A DNA stretch of 64,000 nt. Source: Alphaproteobacteria bacterium (GTDB taxonomy: Bacteria; Pseudomonadota; Alphaproteobacteria; UBA6615). Positions 51,719 to 61,847 of the stretch are shown piece after piece. The stretch lies in contig JAALLF010000011.1 in the NCBI GenBank assembly GCA_011087645.1, positions 1-64,000 of the forward strand, read 5' to 3'. The position numbers and the translations under genes were made by a program. Numbering within the stretch: position 1 is the stretch's first letter; each line of letters starts with the position of its first letter. The notes beneath the pieces are model-generated. The model was not told the DNA's origin, made no database searches, and saw nothing but the letters and a program-made list of their open reading frames with translations.

Positions 51719-53149
51719 ATGGTTAATATTCCGAATATCCAAGCCAGCATTGAGCGTGTTTCTGAGCAGTTTTTCTATGGCCGCGTCACCGCTGTGCAGG
51801 GTTTGATGGTCGAAGTCGGGGGCGTTCAGCGCGCTGTTTCAGTTGGCGGCAGGTGCCATTTGCAGGCCCGCGATGGACAGCCGGTGATTTGTGAGATCAT
51901 CGGTTTTCGCGATGATCGCGCTCTGCTCATGCCGTTTGGCTCGCTCGACGGGGTCGGTATCGGTTCTAAGGCGGAGCTGGCCGACGCCGCGCCGGTGATC
52001 CATCCCGATGCCGCCTGGTTGGGGCGTGTGGTTAACGCCATGGGTGAACCGATTGATGGCGGGCCGCCCTTGCCCTATGGCCGGATCCCTTATTTGCTGC
52101 GCAACAGTCCGCCGCCCGCCCATCAACGCCGCCGGGTCGGTGACAAGCTCGACCTCGGGGTGCGGGCCTTAAATACATTTCTGACCTGCTGCCAGGGTCA
52201 ACGGATGGGAATTTTCGCCGGCTCGGGCGTCGGCAAGTCGGTGCTGCTGTCGATGCTGTCCCGCTACACCGCCTCGGACGTGAATGTCATCGGCTTGATC
52301 GGCGAGCGCGGCCGCGAAGTCCAGGAATTTATCGAAGATAACCTTGGCGAAGAAGGCTTGCGCCGCAGCGTCGTGGTTGTCGCGACCTCCGACGAGCCGC
52401 CGCTGATGCGCCGCCAGGCCGCTTATATGACCCTGGCGCTGTCCGAATTCTTTCGCGATCAGGGCAAAGAGGTGCTGTGCCTGATGGACAGTGTTACGCG
52501 CTTTGCCCAGGCTCAGCGCGAAATCGGTCTCAGCGCCGGTGAGCCACCGGCGTCCAAGGGTTATACGCCGACGGTATTCGCCGAATTGCCGAAACTGCTC
52601 GAGCGCGCCGGCCCCGGTGTCGAGGGCACCGGTAATATTACCGGTCTGTTCACGGTCTTGGTCGAAGGCGACGATCATAACGAGCCGATCGCCGATGCGG
52701 TGCGCGCGACCTTGGACGGTCATATCGTCCTTGATCGCTCGATCGCCGAACGTGCCCGCTACCCGGCGGTGAATATTCTGCGCTCGATCTCGCGGACCAT
52801 GCCCGACTGTAATAGCGAAATAGAAAACGCGCTGGTGATGCGCGCGCGCGGCCTGTTGGCGCGTTATGAGGATATGGCTGAAATGATCCGGCTCGGCGCA
52901 TATCGCGAAGGGTCCGACGCTGGGGTCGACGAGGCCATGCGCTACTACCCCGCACTTGAAGCCTTCATGAACCAGCCGGTCAACGAGCGCGCGCTGCTTG
53001 ACGACGGCTATCAGGCGTTGGCCGACATAATCGATTTAGGAGATGGCGAGGGCAGTGGAGACGATTCCATGTCGCCGCAAATGGCGACGCCGGGACAGGC
53101 GCCCGGCATGATGCCCCTGGATGAACCCTTCGGCACCGGCGGCTCGTAG
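51719..53149 (+). CDS. fliI: flagellum-specific export ATPase FliI
   Basis: A 476-residue ATPase related to the F1 beta subunit. Walker A is GSGVGKS (168-174), and [10 protein letters not shown] lies downstream. It energises the flagellar type III export apparatus with FliH and FliJ. The ATG at 51719 is chosen over the TTG three bases upstream; the SD is weak. It is followed after two bases by fliJ. It lies opposite ctrA, consistent with cell-cycle-timed expression. Confidence 0.96.
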   Translation: MVNIPNIQASIERVSEQFFYGRVTAVQGLMVEVGGVQRAVSVGGRCHLQARDGQPVICEIIGFRDDRALLMPFGSLDGVGIGSKAELADAAPVIHPDAAWLGRVVNAMGEPIDGGPPLPYGRIPYLLRNSPPPAHQRRRVGDKLDLGVRALNTFLTCCQGQRMGIFAGSGVGKSVLLSMLSRYTASDVNVIGLIGERGREVQEFIEDNLGEEGLRRSVVVVATSDEPPLMRRQAAYMTLALSEFFRDQGKEVLCLMDSVTRFAQAQREIGLSAGEPPASKGYTPTVFAELPKLLERAGPGVEGTGNITGLFTVLVEGDDHNEPIADAVRATLDGHIVLDRSIAERARYPAVNILRSISRTMPDCNSEIENALVMRARGLLARYEDMAEMIRLGAYREGSDAGVDEAMRYYPALEAFMNQPVNERALLDDGYQALADIIDLGDGEGSGDDSMSPQMATPGQAPGMMPLDEPFGTGGS

Positions 53150-53151
53150 GC

Positions 53152-53580
53152 GTGAAATCCCTGCCCACCCTCATCCGATTGAAGCAGGAGCAGCTCGACG
53201 AGAAACGTCTGGTGCTGACCCGCTTTGAAACCGAAGCGGCGAACATCAAGGCGATGATGGAAAATCTGTCGATCGAAGTCGCCTGCGAAACCGAGGCCGC
53301 GCGAGGCGACGCCGAAAGCTCGTTTGGCTTTGGCAGCTACATCGCCTCGGCGAAGGCGCGCCGCGGCGGGTTCGAAGCGCGCTTAGCCCAAGTGAACGAA
53401 AAGATTGCGGTCGCCGCCGACGAAGTCGCCGATGCATTCCGCGAGATGAAGCGTTTTGAATTGGCCCAGTCCCTGGCTGATCAGCGTGCGGTAGCGGAAG
53501 CGGGCCGGCGTGAACAGGCAACTTTGGACGAAGTGGGGATGACAGCCTATCGGCGAGCGCGTACGCCCGGCCAGTCGTGA
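53152..53580 (+). CDS. fliJ: flagellar export chaperone FliJ
   Basis: A 142-residue, almost entirely helical and charged protein (coiled coil about 1-125), as expected for FliJ. It shuttles chaperones at the export gate and activates FliI. It starts with GTG two bases after the fliI stop, so translation is coupled. It converges on the fliK-like gene with an 8-bp gap. Confidence 0.85.
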   Translation: MKSLPTLIRLKQEQLDEKRLVLTRFETEAANIKAMMENLSIEVACETEAARGDAESSFGFGSYIASAKARRGGFEARLAQVNEKIAVAADEVADAFREMKRFELAQSLADQRAVAEAGRREQATLDEVGMTAYRRARTPGQS

Positions 53581-53588
53581 CGGCGCGC

Positions 53589-55226
53589 TCAGGCGTAAAC
53601 GCCGACCGCGTGTTCCGATAACTCGTCGACCGGGTCCACGGGAAACCGTTCTTGCACCTGAAAATTAATGCGTCCCTGCACGCCAAACTCTTCATTGGCC
53701 TGCGCGAACAGTTCGGCAATCTCGCTTCGCATCGCCCGTGGCAACGGTGCTTGGGTGCGCACCATCAGGTCGAACCGCGCCGCGCGCACCAGCCCGTCGA
53801 GCTGAATATCGCCGAGATGGCTGAGCGAGGCTTCGATGACAAAGCGGGTGCCGAGTTTTTTATCGTCTTCCTCGCCGCCATAGCGTTCACGCAAATACAA
53901 CCGAATTTGTTGCAAGCTGCCATCGTGCAGGAGCGGCAGCATGGCGACGCGCCAATCGCTGTTGGTGGGTTCACCGGCCAAACGGACGATTTGATTGAAA
54001 TCGTCACTCAATTGGTTGAGCAAAGGCTGACGGTTGGTGCTCTCCATCAGGCGCACCACGTCGGGCCCGAGCCATTCGGGCAGTTGACCGCGGGTCAGGA
54101 TCGCCAGGAACAGCGCGATGCCGCTGGTCAGGGTGACGCCGGTATTGGGGATCGCCGTCGCGGAAAATTGCGCGGCGACCTGCGGGTTGCTGGTGGTTGC
54201 GGCGTCAATCACATCGGCCAGGGCGGTCCAATTGTGGGATAGGCTCATCAACGAGCGTTGATAGGCGGTGCTGGGATTGGTGGGCAGCACGGTGCCGGGT
54301 TCGGCGACGATTTGCAGGGTCACGAACCGGCCGGTGAGGGCGCCGCCGGTGGTCGGCAGGGCGATCCGCCCCGCCGCCGTTTCGATCACCGTTGGGCCGC
54401 CGGTTTGCGAGGCGACAATGCGCCCGGTCACGACGGCTTCATTGGCGGTCGCCGCTGTCGCGGCTGGCGGTGTCGCATGAATGGCCACGACTCTGGCGTG
54501 GAAACCGCCGGCCGTCAGGCCGCCGGGGCTGGCCGCAGCGGCGCTGTTTGCTGATGGGGCATAGCGCCCGACCACGGTCTCGCCCACGGTCAGCGCGCCC
54601 GACGACGCGCTCTTCGCTGCCGGTGCCTGTCCGGCGTTCGGCGCTTCGGTTGATACCAGACGCAGGTCGAGGGGGGTGCCCGATTTGACGATTTGCAGCT
54701 GCAGCGTGCTGCCGTTCGCCGGCGGGTTGCTCAATTGCAGCGTAAGCTGACCGAACCTGGTGTCGATGATCGTCTTGCCGTCGGCAGCGCCATTGACGAC
54801 CAGGCCGCGAAACAGTTCGCCATTGGTTAGCGTCAGCAGTGCCGGCGGCGGCTGGGGCACGCGGATAAGCGCCGACGTTTGAGTTGCGGGCGCCCGGTTT
54901 TCCGATCCAAGCAATAGCAGTTCGACCGGCGTGCCGGATTTGACGATTTGTAATTGTAAGACGCTGCCCGACGACGGCGTGGTCGCCAGGGGCAGGGCGA
55001 ATTTTCCGAAACGCGTATCGACGATGGTTTTGCCGTCGGCGGTCGGCCCCACGACAACCGCGCGGATCAACTGCCCTTCGGCTTGTGCCGACAGGCTGGG
55101 CGAGGGGTGGGGCAGCAGAATCGTGCCAGAGCCGGTGCCGCTGGTATTGCCATTGCCGGCCGAGGCCGTCGGGCCCGAGGACGCTGTCGGCAGCGCGGTA
55201 ACACTGGATGTAACCGTCTGACTCAT
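53589..55226 (-). CDS. FliK-like flagellar hook-length control protein with internal repeats
   Basis: A 545-residue protein rich in Ala, Thr, Ser and Pro in its N-terminal half. It holds two close repeats (about 50-110 and 136-195: DGKTI(V/I)DTRFG and LQLQIVKSGTP lines) and a third diverged one (about 240-310). The C-terminal part (about 440-530, SHLGDIQLDGLVRAARFDLMV) resembles the Flg_hook domain of FliK, which switches export when the hook is complete. SD AAGGAGGCG. It ends the fliF-flhA operon, where a hook regulator is expected. Confidence 0.65.
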   Translation of the reverse strand: MSQTVTSSVTALPTASSGPTASAGNGNTSGTGSGTILLPHPSPSLSAQAEGQLIRAVVVGPTADGKTIVDTRFGKFALPLATTPSSGSVLQLQIVKSGTPVELLLLGSENRAPATQTSALIRVPQPPPALLTLTNGELFRGLVVNGAADGKTIIDTRFGQLTLQLSNPPANGSTLQLQIVKSGTPLDLRLVSTEAPNAGQAPAAKSASSGALTVGETVVGRYAPSANSAAAASPGGLTAGGFHARVVAIHATPPAATAATANEAVVTGRIVASQTGGPTVIETAAGRIALPTTGGALTGRFVTLQIVAEPGTVLPTNPSTAYQRSLMSLSHNWTALADVIDAATTSNPQVAAQFSATAIPNTGVTLTSGIALFLAILTRGQLPEWLGPDVVRLMESTNRQPLLNQLSDDFNQIVRLAGEPTNSDWRVAMLPLLHDGSLQQIRLYLRERYGGEEDDKKLGTRFVIEASLSHLGDIQLDGLVRAARFDLMVRTQAPLPRAMRSEIAELFAQANEEFGVQGRINFQVQERFPVDPVDELSEHAVGVYA

Positions 55227-55238
55227 GCCGCCTCCTTC

Positions 55239-57410
55239 CTAGACCACCCCGAGCGTGCGAATACGTACTTTGGGATGAATCTCGTTTTGCGACAGGACCG
55301 TGGTCTGCGGCCGGAACCGTTCGATCAGGGATCGCGCATAGGGTCGCACAGATGGGCTGGTCAAAAAGACCGGCGTCTCGCCAGCCATGGCGTGCTTGTC
55401 GAATTCGGCGCGAACCGCAGTGATGAAATCCTGCAGCCGGGACGGGGCCATCGCCAGATGAACCTCGTCGCCATCCGACGTCAACGATTCGGAGAACGCT
55501 TGCTCCCATTCCGGCGACAGGGTGACGATCTGTAAAAAGCCGTCGTCGTTGATATAGGCATCGCTGAGCTGGCGCGACAGGCGCGAACGCACATGCTCGG
55601 TAATGACCGAAACGTTTCGCGTCGCGGCGCAGGCTTCGTTGATCGCTTCGAGAATAGTCGCCAGGTCGCGGATCGAGGCCCGCTCGGCGAGCAAGTTCTG
55701 CAAGACGCGCTGGATGCCGCCCACGGTGATGAGGTTCGGCACCAGATCGGACACCAGTTTTTGATGTTCCTTGTCGAGCTCGTCGAGCAGCCGCTGGGTT
55801 TCGGCGTAGGACAGCATTTCCGCCATATTGTCTTTGACGGATTCGGTTAGATGGGTGGTGATCACGGTCGGCGGATCGACCACCGTATAGCCGCGGAACA
55901 GGGCTTCTTCCTTGTTCGGCTCGCTGACCCACATGGCCGGCAAGCCGAAGGTCGGCTCTACCGTTTCTTCGCCGGGCAGCGTAATGGCGTCGCCGCGCGG
56001 GTCCATCACCAACAGCATGTTCGGGCGCACTTCGCCGCGGCCCGCTTCGATCTCCTTGACCCGCACAATGTAAGTCGTTGGGCCAAGCTGCATATTATCC
56101 TGGATCCGTACCGCCGGCAGAATGAAACCCATCTCGGTCGCCAACTGGCGCCGTAAGGCGCGAATCTGATCGGTCAGGCGTTGGCCTTTTTCCGAATTAA
56201 TCATGGCCAGCAATCCGTAACCCAATTCGAGCCGAATCTGGTCGATTTGCAAGGCCGTCGAAATGGGCTCTTCGGCGGCTGGTGCGGCCGCGGCTTCGGC
56301 GGCTTCCGCCGCTTCGCCGTCATCGATCGCGGTTTGCCGCCGCTGCGTTATTAGCCAGGCGCCGCCCCCGGTCGCCCCGGCGAGGGCCATAAACGGCACC
56401 AACGGAATACCCGGCAACAGCGCTAAGCAGAACAGTAGAAAGCCGCTAACGCCAAGCGCGGCGGGATAGCCGGACAATTGGCCGAACACGGCTTTCTCAG
56501 CGCTGCCCGAGACCCCGGCCTTGGTGACCACCATGCCGGCGGCGGTGGAGACGATGATCGCTGGAATTTGCGAGACCAGGCCATCGCCGACAGTCAATAA
56601 CGTATAGGCTTCGGCCGCCTGACCCATGGTCAGGCCCTGTTGGCCGACGCCGATGATCATGCCGGCGATGATATTGATAAAGGTAATCAGCAGGCCGGCG
56701 ATGGCGTCGCCACGTACAAACTTGGCCGCGCCGTCCATGGCGCCGAAAAAGCTCGACTCTTCTTCCAATTTCTTGCGCCGTTCGCGGGCATCGTCTTCGG
56801 TGATCAGACCGGCCGATAAATCGGCGTCGATCGCCATCTGCTTGCCCGGCAAGGCATCCAAGCTGAACCGTGCCGCGACTTCGGCGATTCGGCCGGAGCC
56901 CATGGTGATGACAATAAAGTTCACCAATACATGAATCACGAAAACGATGATGCCGATGACGAAATTGCCGCTCATGACGAAATTGCCGAAGGCCTGGATA
57001 ACCTGGCCGGCGGCCTCGGGCCCGCTATGGCCATCGGCCAGAATTAAACGAGTCGACGCTAGGTTGAGCGACAGACGGAGCATCGTCGCGATAAGCAAAA
57101 TCGTTGGAAACGAGCTGAATTCCAGGGGCGTGCGGATGAACAGGGACGTCATCAGCACTAGCACCGAGAAGGTGATCGAGATGGCCAGACCGGAGTCGAG
57201 CAGCCATTTCGGCATCGGCAAGATCAGCATCACCAAAATGGCGACAATGCCCAGCGCCAGCCCGATATCGGGGCGCCGGAACAGGGCGGTAAACTGACCG
57301 AAGGCGTCGCCGCCGCCACCCGCTGCCGGGGTCTCGCCGGCATCCACCGCACCCTCGGCCGGAGCCGTGGTGGCGATATCGGTGGCGCCTGCCTGTGAGG
57401 TATCAGTCAT
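55239..57410 (-). CDS. flhA: flagellar export apparatus protein FlhA
   Basis: A 723-residue membrane protein. The first about 340 residues contain eight membrane helices and the conserved LPGKQMAIDADL line, and the remainder forms the cytoplasmic export-gate platform. It recruits FliI and chaperoned substrates. The N-terminal 40 residues (Ala/Gly-rich) precede the first helix. It is 37 bp after flbD and 12 bp before the fliK-like gene on the same strand. Confidence 0.96.
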   Translation of the reverse strand: MTDTSQAGATDIATTAPAEGAVDAGETPAAGGGGDAFGQFTALFRRPDIGLALGIVAILVMLILPMPKWLLDSGLAISITFSVLVLMTSLFIRTPLEFSSFPTILLIATMLRLSLNLASTRLILADGHSGPEAAGQVIQAFGNFVMSGNFVIGIIVFVIHVLVNFIVITMGSGRIAEVAARFSLDALPGKQMAIDADLSAGLITEDDARERRKKLEEESSFFGAMDGAAKFVRGDAIAGLLITFINIIAGMIIGVGQQGLTMGQAAEAYTLLTVGDGLVSQIPAIIVSTAAGMVVTKAGVSGSAEKAVFGQLSGYPAALGVSGFLLFCLALLPGIPLVPFMALAGATGGGAWLITQRRQTAIDDGEAAEAAEAAAAPAAEEPISTALQIDQIRLELGYGLLAMINSEKGQRLTDQIRALRRQLATEMGFILPAVRIQDNMQLGPTTYIVRVKEIEAGRGEVRPNMLLVMDPRGDAITLPGEETVEPTFGLPAMWVSEPNKEEALFRGYTVVDPPTVITTHLTESVKDNMAEMLSYAETQRLLDELDKEHQKLVSDLVPNLITVGGIQRVLQNLLAERASIRDLATILEAINEACAATRNVSVITEHVRSRLSRQLSDAYINDDGFLQIVTLSPEWEQAFSESLTSDGDEVHLAMAPSRLQDFITAVRAEFDKHAMAGETPVFLTSPSVRPYARSLIERFRPQTTVLSQNEIHPKVRIRTLGVV

Positions 57411-57447
57411 ATTCGTAATACGTCTGCTGCGATTCCAGCCTCACCAC

Positions 57448-58803
57448 TTACAGGACGGCGCTTTCGCCCGGCATCGGCACCGGAACGCCTTGCTCGGTAT
57501 ATTGCTTTAGCTTGTTGCGCAGGGTGCGAATGGAAATGCCGAGGATGGTCGCCGCATGGGTGCGGTTGCCCAGACAATGATTAAGCGTGTCGAGGATCAG
57601 CTCGCGTTCGACCTCGGCAACCGTATGCCCGACGAGGTTTTCCGTCGTTCCTTGGGTTGCGGCGCTGGCCACGGCGGTTGGATCGTCTGAGGCGGCGCCG
57701 TCCAACATGTCGGTTAACTGGATAGCGTCTGTATCGATCTCATCGCCGGTCGACAGCAGCACCGCGCGGTGCAGGGTGTTTTCCAGCTCGCGGACGTTGC
57801 CGCGCCAATGGTGCGACATCAGAAGCTGCAAAGCGGCGTCGCTGATCGGCAACTCGGAAACGCCGTTCGCATCGGAATATTTTTCGACGAAATGGTTGGC
57901 CAGCGCGGCGATATCGCCGCGGCGCGAACGCAGCGGCGGCATCCACAGATTGACCACGTTGAGGCGAAAATAGAGATCTTCGCGAAAGGTGCCCTTGGCG
58001 GCTTCTTCGGCCAGATCGCGGTTCGTGGTGGCCACCAACCGGATATCGACCTTGATCGGCCGGTTGCTGCCGACCCGGGTTATTTCGCGTTCCTGGATCG
58101 CCCGCAGCAGTTTCGCCTGCAGATGGGTGTCCATTTCGGAGACTTCGTCGAGTAACAGGGTGCCGCCGGTGGCTTCCTCGAAGCGGCCGATGCGCCGGGC
58201 AACGGCGCCGGTGAACGCGCCCTTTTCGTGGCCGAAAAGTTCCGACTCCAAAAGGTTTTCCGGGATCGCAGCACAGTTTACCGAGACGAATATCTGCTTC
58301 GCGCGCTTCGATTTGCGGTGGATGTGGCGCGCCATCAATTCCTTACCGGTGCCCGATTCGCCGGTGATCAAAATCGAGGCTTCCGACGGCGCGACCCGGT
58401 CGGCGAGCTTGATGATGTCGGCCATGCCGGCATCGCTGAAAATAATCTCGTCGCTCTCCTCGGAGACCGCCTCGAGGACGGCGGCGATCAAATCCGGATC
58501 GGGGGGCAGGGGAATATATTCCTTGGCGCCGGACTTGATCGCGGCAACCGCGGCCTCGGCGTCGTTTTCCAAGCCGTAGGCCACCACCGGGACGCTAATG
58601 CGCTCCGAGGTCAGGCTCGACACCAGTTCGCCGACATCAAGGGCAACGTCGACCATCACCAGTTCGGCGCTCTGGCCGGCGCGCATGGCGTTCAGGCCGG
58701 AGTCGATATCATCGACTTGCGCGACCTTTGCGCCGCGGGCAATGGCGATCTTGCTTGCCGCGGTAATGTGTCCACCCAGGCGGCCGATAATCAGCAATCG
58801 CAT
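57448..58803 (-). CDS. flbD: sigma-54-dependent flagellar regulator FlbD
   Basis: A 451-residue NtrC-type activator. The AAA+ domain has Walker A GESGTGKE (148-155) and the sigma-54 loop GAFTGA (195-200). A C-terminal Fis-type HTH follows (about 400-440). The N-terminal receiver (1-115) is degenerate: the acidic pair at the start is replaced by IIGRLGG and the strand ends in VMVDVALD. It closely resembles Caulobacter FlbD, which drives late flagellar genes and represses fliF. It sits in the flagellar operon it likely regulates. Confidence 0.9.
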   Translation of the reverse strand: MRLLIIGRLGGHITAASKIAIARGAKVAQVDDIDSGLNAMRAGQSAELVMVDVALDVGELVSSLTSERISVPVVAYGLENDAEAAVAAIKSGAKEYIPLPPDPDLIAAVLEAVSEESDEIIFSDAGMADIIKLADRVAPSEASILITGESGTGKELMARHIHRKSKRAKQIFVSVNCAAIPENLLESELFGHEKGAFTGAVARRIGRFEEATGGTLLLDEVSEMDTHLQAKLLRAIQEREITRVGSNRPIKVDIRLVATTNRDLAEEAAKGTFREDLYFRLNVVNLWMPPLRSRRGDIAALANHFVEKYSDANGVSELPISDAALQLLMSHHWRGNVRELENTLHRAVLLSTGDEIDTDAIQLTDMLDGAASDDPTAVASAATQGTTENLVGHTVAEVERELILDTLNHCLGNRTHAATILGISIRTLRNKLKQYTEQGVPVPMPGESAVL

Positions 58804-58849
58804 TTCTTATTCTCCAAAATTAACTTCACTGTTGCGGATCGGATCTTCG

Positions 58850-59695
58850 TCAGTCGAAGAACGAAACGCGTTTTGAGGAGGGCAGGATGGTATTCACCAG
58901 CGTTTCCAGCCGGCGGGGACTTTCCTGACGGCCGATCGAACTCACGCCGAGCAGGTAGACTTCGTTAACCAGCGCTTCGTCGTCGGACTTGCGTTCGAGT
59001 TTTCCGGCGAGCGGGGCGAGAACCATATTGCCCAATACCGCGCCGTAGAATGTGGTCAGCAGCGCGACGGCCATTGCCGGGCCAATCGCGGCGGGATCTT
59101 CCAGGTTGCCAAGCATCTGTACCAAACCGACCAAGGTGCCGATCAATCCCATGGCCGGCGCGACATCGGCGGCGCGCCGCAAGACGCTGGCGCCCTTGGC
59201 ATGGCGGTCGGCGATGGCGTGAAGCTCCTTGCGCATCAGCCGCTCGGCCTCCGCGCCCGGCGTTCCGTCGATGACCAAAGTCAAACCACGGGCCAGATAG
59301 GGTTCGTTGCGCAGCCCGGCTAAATGATCCTGCAGGGTCAGGGTGCCGCGTTGGCGGGCGGTTTCCGCCAGAGAGATGACGTTACGCGCCGCCTCGCCGG
59401 GGTCGCGCGTGGTTTTAAATAAGCTTTTGGCGACGATGCTTTGGGTCGTTCGTATATCGGCGAGGCTGAAACTTATGGTCGTCACCGCGCTGGTGCCGCC
59501 CAGCACGATAAGCATCGCCGGCAGGTCGACAAAGGCTCCCCACGAACCACCCAATACGATGGCGATCGTGATCAGAACGAACGCCCCGCCGAGGCCGAAC
59601 ACGGTTGCGCCATCGAAGGCGCGCGGCTGCGCGCCGCGCCGGCTATTCCGGCCGCGGGCGGCGTTACGCGATCGTTGGGTGGCGGTGTCGGTCAT
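58850..59695 (-). CDS. MotA/TolQ/ExbB-type flagellar motor stator protein
   Basis: A 281-residue membrane protein of the MotA family. The start is a basic region of about 30 residues, followed by two helices, a cytoplasmic segment and two further helices (about 175-240) with the LIGTLVGLVQML and VALLTTFYGAVLGN lines. It forms the proton or sodium channel with a MotB-type partner, which is not in this window. It is placed between fliN and flbD in the operon. The N-terminal basic extension is longer than in Escherichia coli MotA. Confidence 0.85.
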   Translation of the reverse strand: MTDTATQRSRNAARGRNSRRGAQPRAFDGATVFGLGGAFVLITIAIVLGGSWGAFVDLPAMLIVLGGTSAVTTISFSLADIRTTQSIVAKSLFKTTRDPGEAARNVISLAETARQRGTLTLQDHLAGLRNEPYLARGLTLVIDGTPGAEAERLMRKELHAIADRHAKGASVLRRAADVAPAMGLIGTLVGLVQMLGNLEDPAAIGPAMAVALLTTFYGAVLGNMVLAPLAGKLERKSDDEALVNEVYLLGVSSIGRQESPRRLETLVNTILPSSKRVSFFD

Positions 59696-59702
59696 GAGCT
59701 GA

Positions 59703-60101
59703 TCAGTCCGACTTGATAATTTCAGTCATCGTCACGCCAAGGCGCTCGTTGACGACAACGACTTCGCCACGGGCGACCAAGCGGTTGTTGACGTAAATGT
59801 CGATCGCTTCGCCGACCTTGCGGTCGAGTTCGACGACGGCGCCGCGGCCCAGCTTCAGCAATTGGCTGACCTGCATGGTCGATTTGCCGAGAACGGCGGA
59901 AATTTGAACCGGTATATCGTAAACCGCCTCAAGGCCTGCCGCCGAGCCCACGCCCTCCTCGCCGAGGTCGACCTCAGGTTGTTCAGGGGCGGCCGAATCG
60001 AACATGCCGTCGATGTCATCGGTTGACATATCTTCGGAGGCCGGCGCATCCGCCGCGGTCTCGTCGAGATCTTCAAAATCTATATTTTCCGTGTCGTCCA
60101 T
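59703..60101 (-). CDS. fliN: flagellar switch protein FliN
   Basis: A 132-residue switch protein. An acidic N-terminal extension (about 1-50) precedes the SpoA/FliN domain (55-132), which has the line LLKLGRGAVVELDRKVGEAIDIYVNNRLVARGEVV in conserved order. It forms the lower C-ring with FliM and binds FliH. It lies 9 bp after fliH and 7 bp before the motA-like gene. Confidence 0.94.
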   Translation of the reverse strand: MDDTENIDFEDLDETAADAPASEDMSTDDIDGMFDSAAPEQPEVDLGEEGVGSAAGLEAVYDIPVQISAVLGKSTMQVSQLLKLGRGAVVELDRKVGEAIDIYVNNRLVARGEVVVVNERLGVTMTEIIKSD

Positions 60102-60110
60102 AAGACGCTC

Positions 60111-60812
60111 CTAGTCGGTCACTTGAGAAGGTTGTTCGATATCGTTGATATCATTGGGTAATTCAGGAATGTCGGTCGCGGCTTCCGGATCGGGTTCGGC
60201 GATCGGTTCGGGGGTCATCGGGCCAATGCCGACATCGGTTATCTGGTCGGCAACTTTGTTGATTTCAGACCAGGTGCGCTGCACATCGCGCTCGCTTCCG
60301 CCGTCGGCCCACATCACATGACAATCGGTCGGCGATAGCTGATCGTCGGCCAAAAGCACGATTTTGCCGTCGAAGCCGTTGGCGAAATTCTCGATGCGCG
60401 GCTGCAGGGCAGCGACATGTTCTTCCGAGACGCGAACCACGATCCGCAGTTCGCCATGCACGTCAGCTAGTGCGCGTGTGATATGGCCCTCGATCTCAAC
60501 CAGAGCATTCTGCGCGGCTAATGTCGGCAATACTTTCCGGCACATGAGGACGGCGATGTCGACCGCGCTTTCGGTTGTCGACTGCAGGTCCTCGGCGCGT
60601 TGCGCGGAAAGCGTGTCGAGCTTGGTGGAAATTTCGCCGAGCAGGTCGGCAGCGCGCTTTTCCTCGTAGCTGTGCAATTCACCACGCGCAGCGTCCAAGG
60701 CTTCTTGCCGCGCCGCGGTAATATCCTCTTCGCTGTATTTGCGCGCTTGGTTCTCGTTCGCGTCCGGATTGCCGAAATCGGTTTCGAAGAGAAATCTGGT
60801 TTCCGTGCTCAT
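60111..60812 (-). CDS. fliH: flagellar assembly protein FliH
   Basis: A 233-residue protein with a helical central region (about 30-110) and a C-terminal domain that regulates FliI. The last 40 residues are rich in Pro, Glu and Asp (PEPIAEPDPEAATDIPELP), an unusual tail for FliH. The ATG at 60812 starts MSTETRFLF; the longer frame overlaps fliG. It is one base after the fliG stop. Confidence 0.85.
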   Translation of the reverse strand: MSTETRFLFETDFGNPDANENQARKYSEEDITAARQEALDAARGELHSYEEKRAADLLGEISTKLDTLSAQRAEDLQSTTESAVDIAVLMCRKVLPTLAAQNALVEIEGHITRALADVHGELRIVVRVSEEHVAALQPRIENFANGFDGKIVLLADDQLSPTDCHVMWADGGSERDVQRTWSEINKVADQITDVGIGPMTPEPIAEPDPEAATDIPELPNDINDIEQPSQVTD

Positions 60813-60813
60813 A

Positions 60814-61836
60814 TTAGTACACCAGCTCGTCGTCGCCGCCGCCATCGGCGATGAGGATCTCGCCTTTGTCGGCCAAGTCCTTGGCGGCTAGCACGATTTC
60901 TGTTTGCGCCTCGTCGACGTCGCTGAGGCGGACCGGGCCCATCGCTTCCATGTCTTCTTTCAAAATCTTGCCGGCGCGTTCGGACATGTTCGAAAAGAAC
61001 AGATCGCGCAACACTTCCGAGGCGCCCTTCAAGGCGACGCCCAACTTGTCCTTGTTGGCGACCCGCAGCAGGGTCTGGACGGCGGTGCCGTCGAGTTTCT
61101 CGAGATCCTCGAAGGTGAACATCAAGGCCTTGATTTTTTCCGCGGATTCGCGGTTTCGATCTTCCAGAGACGAGATGAACCGGCCTTCGGCCTGGCGGTC
61201 GAGATTGTTGAAGATCTCGGCCATCATTTCATGGGCATCACGCCGTTGCGCCCGCGCCAGGTTCGACATGAACTCGGTGCGCAGCGTCTGTTCGACATCG
61301 TCGAGAATGTCTTTTTGCACCGATTCCATGTGCAGCATGCGCATCACCACTTCCATGGCGAAGGCTTCGGGCAGGGTGCTCAGCACCCGCGCCGCATGGT
61401 CGGGGCGGATCTTCGAGACGATGACGGCGACGGTCTGCGGGTATTCGTTCTTGAGGTAGTTGGCGAGGACGGTCTCATTCACATTGGCCAGCTTGTCCCA
61501 CATGGTGCGACCGGCGGGCCCGCGGATTTCCTCCATGATGGTTTTGACCCGCTCATCGGGGAGAGCCCGGTTCAACAAACGCTCGGTCGAATCCATGGTG
61601 CCGGTCAGCGAGCCGGTTGACGATAGTTGCTCGGCAAATTCGACAAACAGGTTTTCGATTACCTGAGAGTCGATGGTGCCCAGCTTGGCCATCGTCTGAG
61701 AAATCTCGCGAATCTCATCTTCATCCATCAGGGCGAACAATTCCTGCGCGCCTTCTTCACCGACGGACAGCATGATGATCGCGGCTTTCTCGGTGCCGTT
61801 GATGGTTCGATAATCGGAACGTACGCGACTGGCCAT
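60814..61836 (-). CDS. fliG: flagellar motor switch protein FliG
   Basis: A 340-residue protein with the FliG N (about 1-110), middle (115-190) and C-terminal (200-340) domains. The motor helix ([15 protein letters not shown], then [17 protein letters not shown]) is intact. It joins the MS ring to the switch and interacts with MotA. It is 11 bp after fliF and abuts fliH. Confidence 0.95.
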   Translation of the reverse strand: MASRVRSDYRTINGTEKAAIIMLSVGEEGAQELFALMDEDEIREISQTMAKLGTIDSQVIENLFVEFAEQLSSTGSLTGTMDSTERLLNRALPDERVKTIMEEIRGPAGRTMWDKLANVNETVLANYLKNEYPQTVAVIVSKIRPDHAARVLSTLPEAFAMEVVMRMLHMESVQKDILDDVEQTLRTEFMSNLARAQRRDAHEMMAEIFNNLDRQAEGRFISSLEDRNRESAEKIKALMFTFEDLEKLDGTAVQTLLRVANKDKLGVALKGASEVLRDLFFSNMSERAGKILKEDMEAMGPVRLSDVDEAQTEIVLAAKDLADKGEILIADGGGDDELVY

Positions 61837-61847
61837 GCGCTAAAACC

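Noticed and set aside
54439..55932. A 497-codon minus-strand frame across the fliK-like and flhA genes.
   Set aside because: Both underlying genes have clear family features in another frame, and this translation is Arg- and Gly-rich with no motif.
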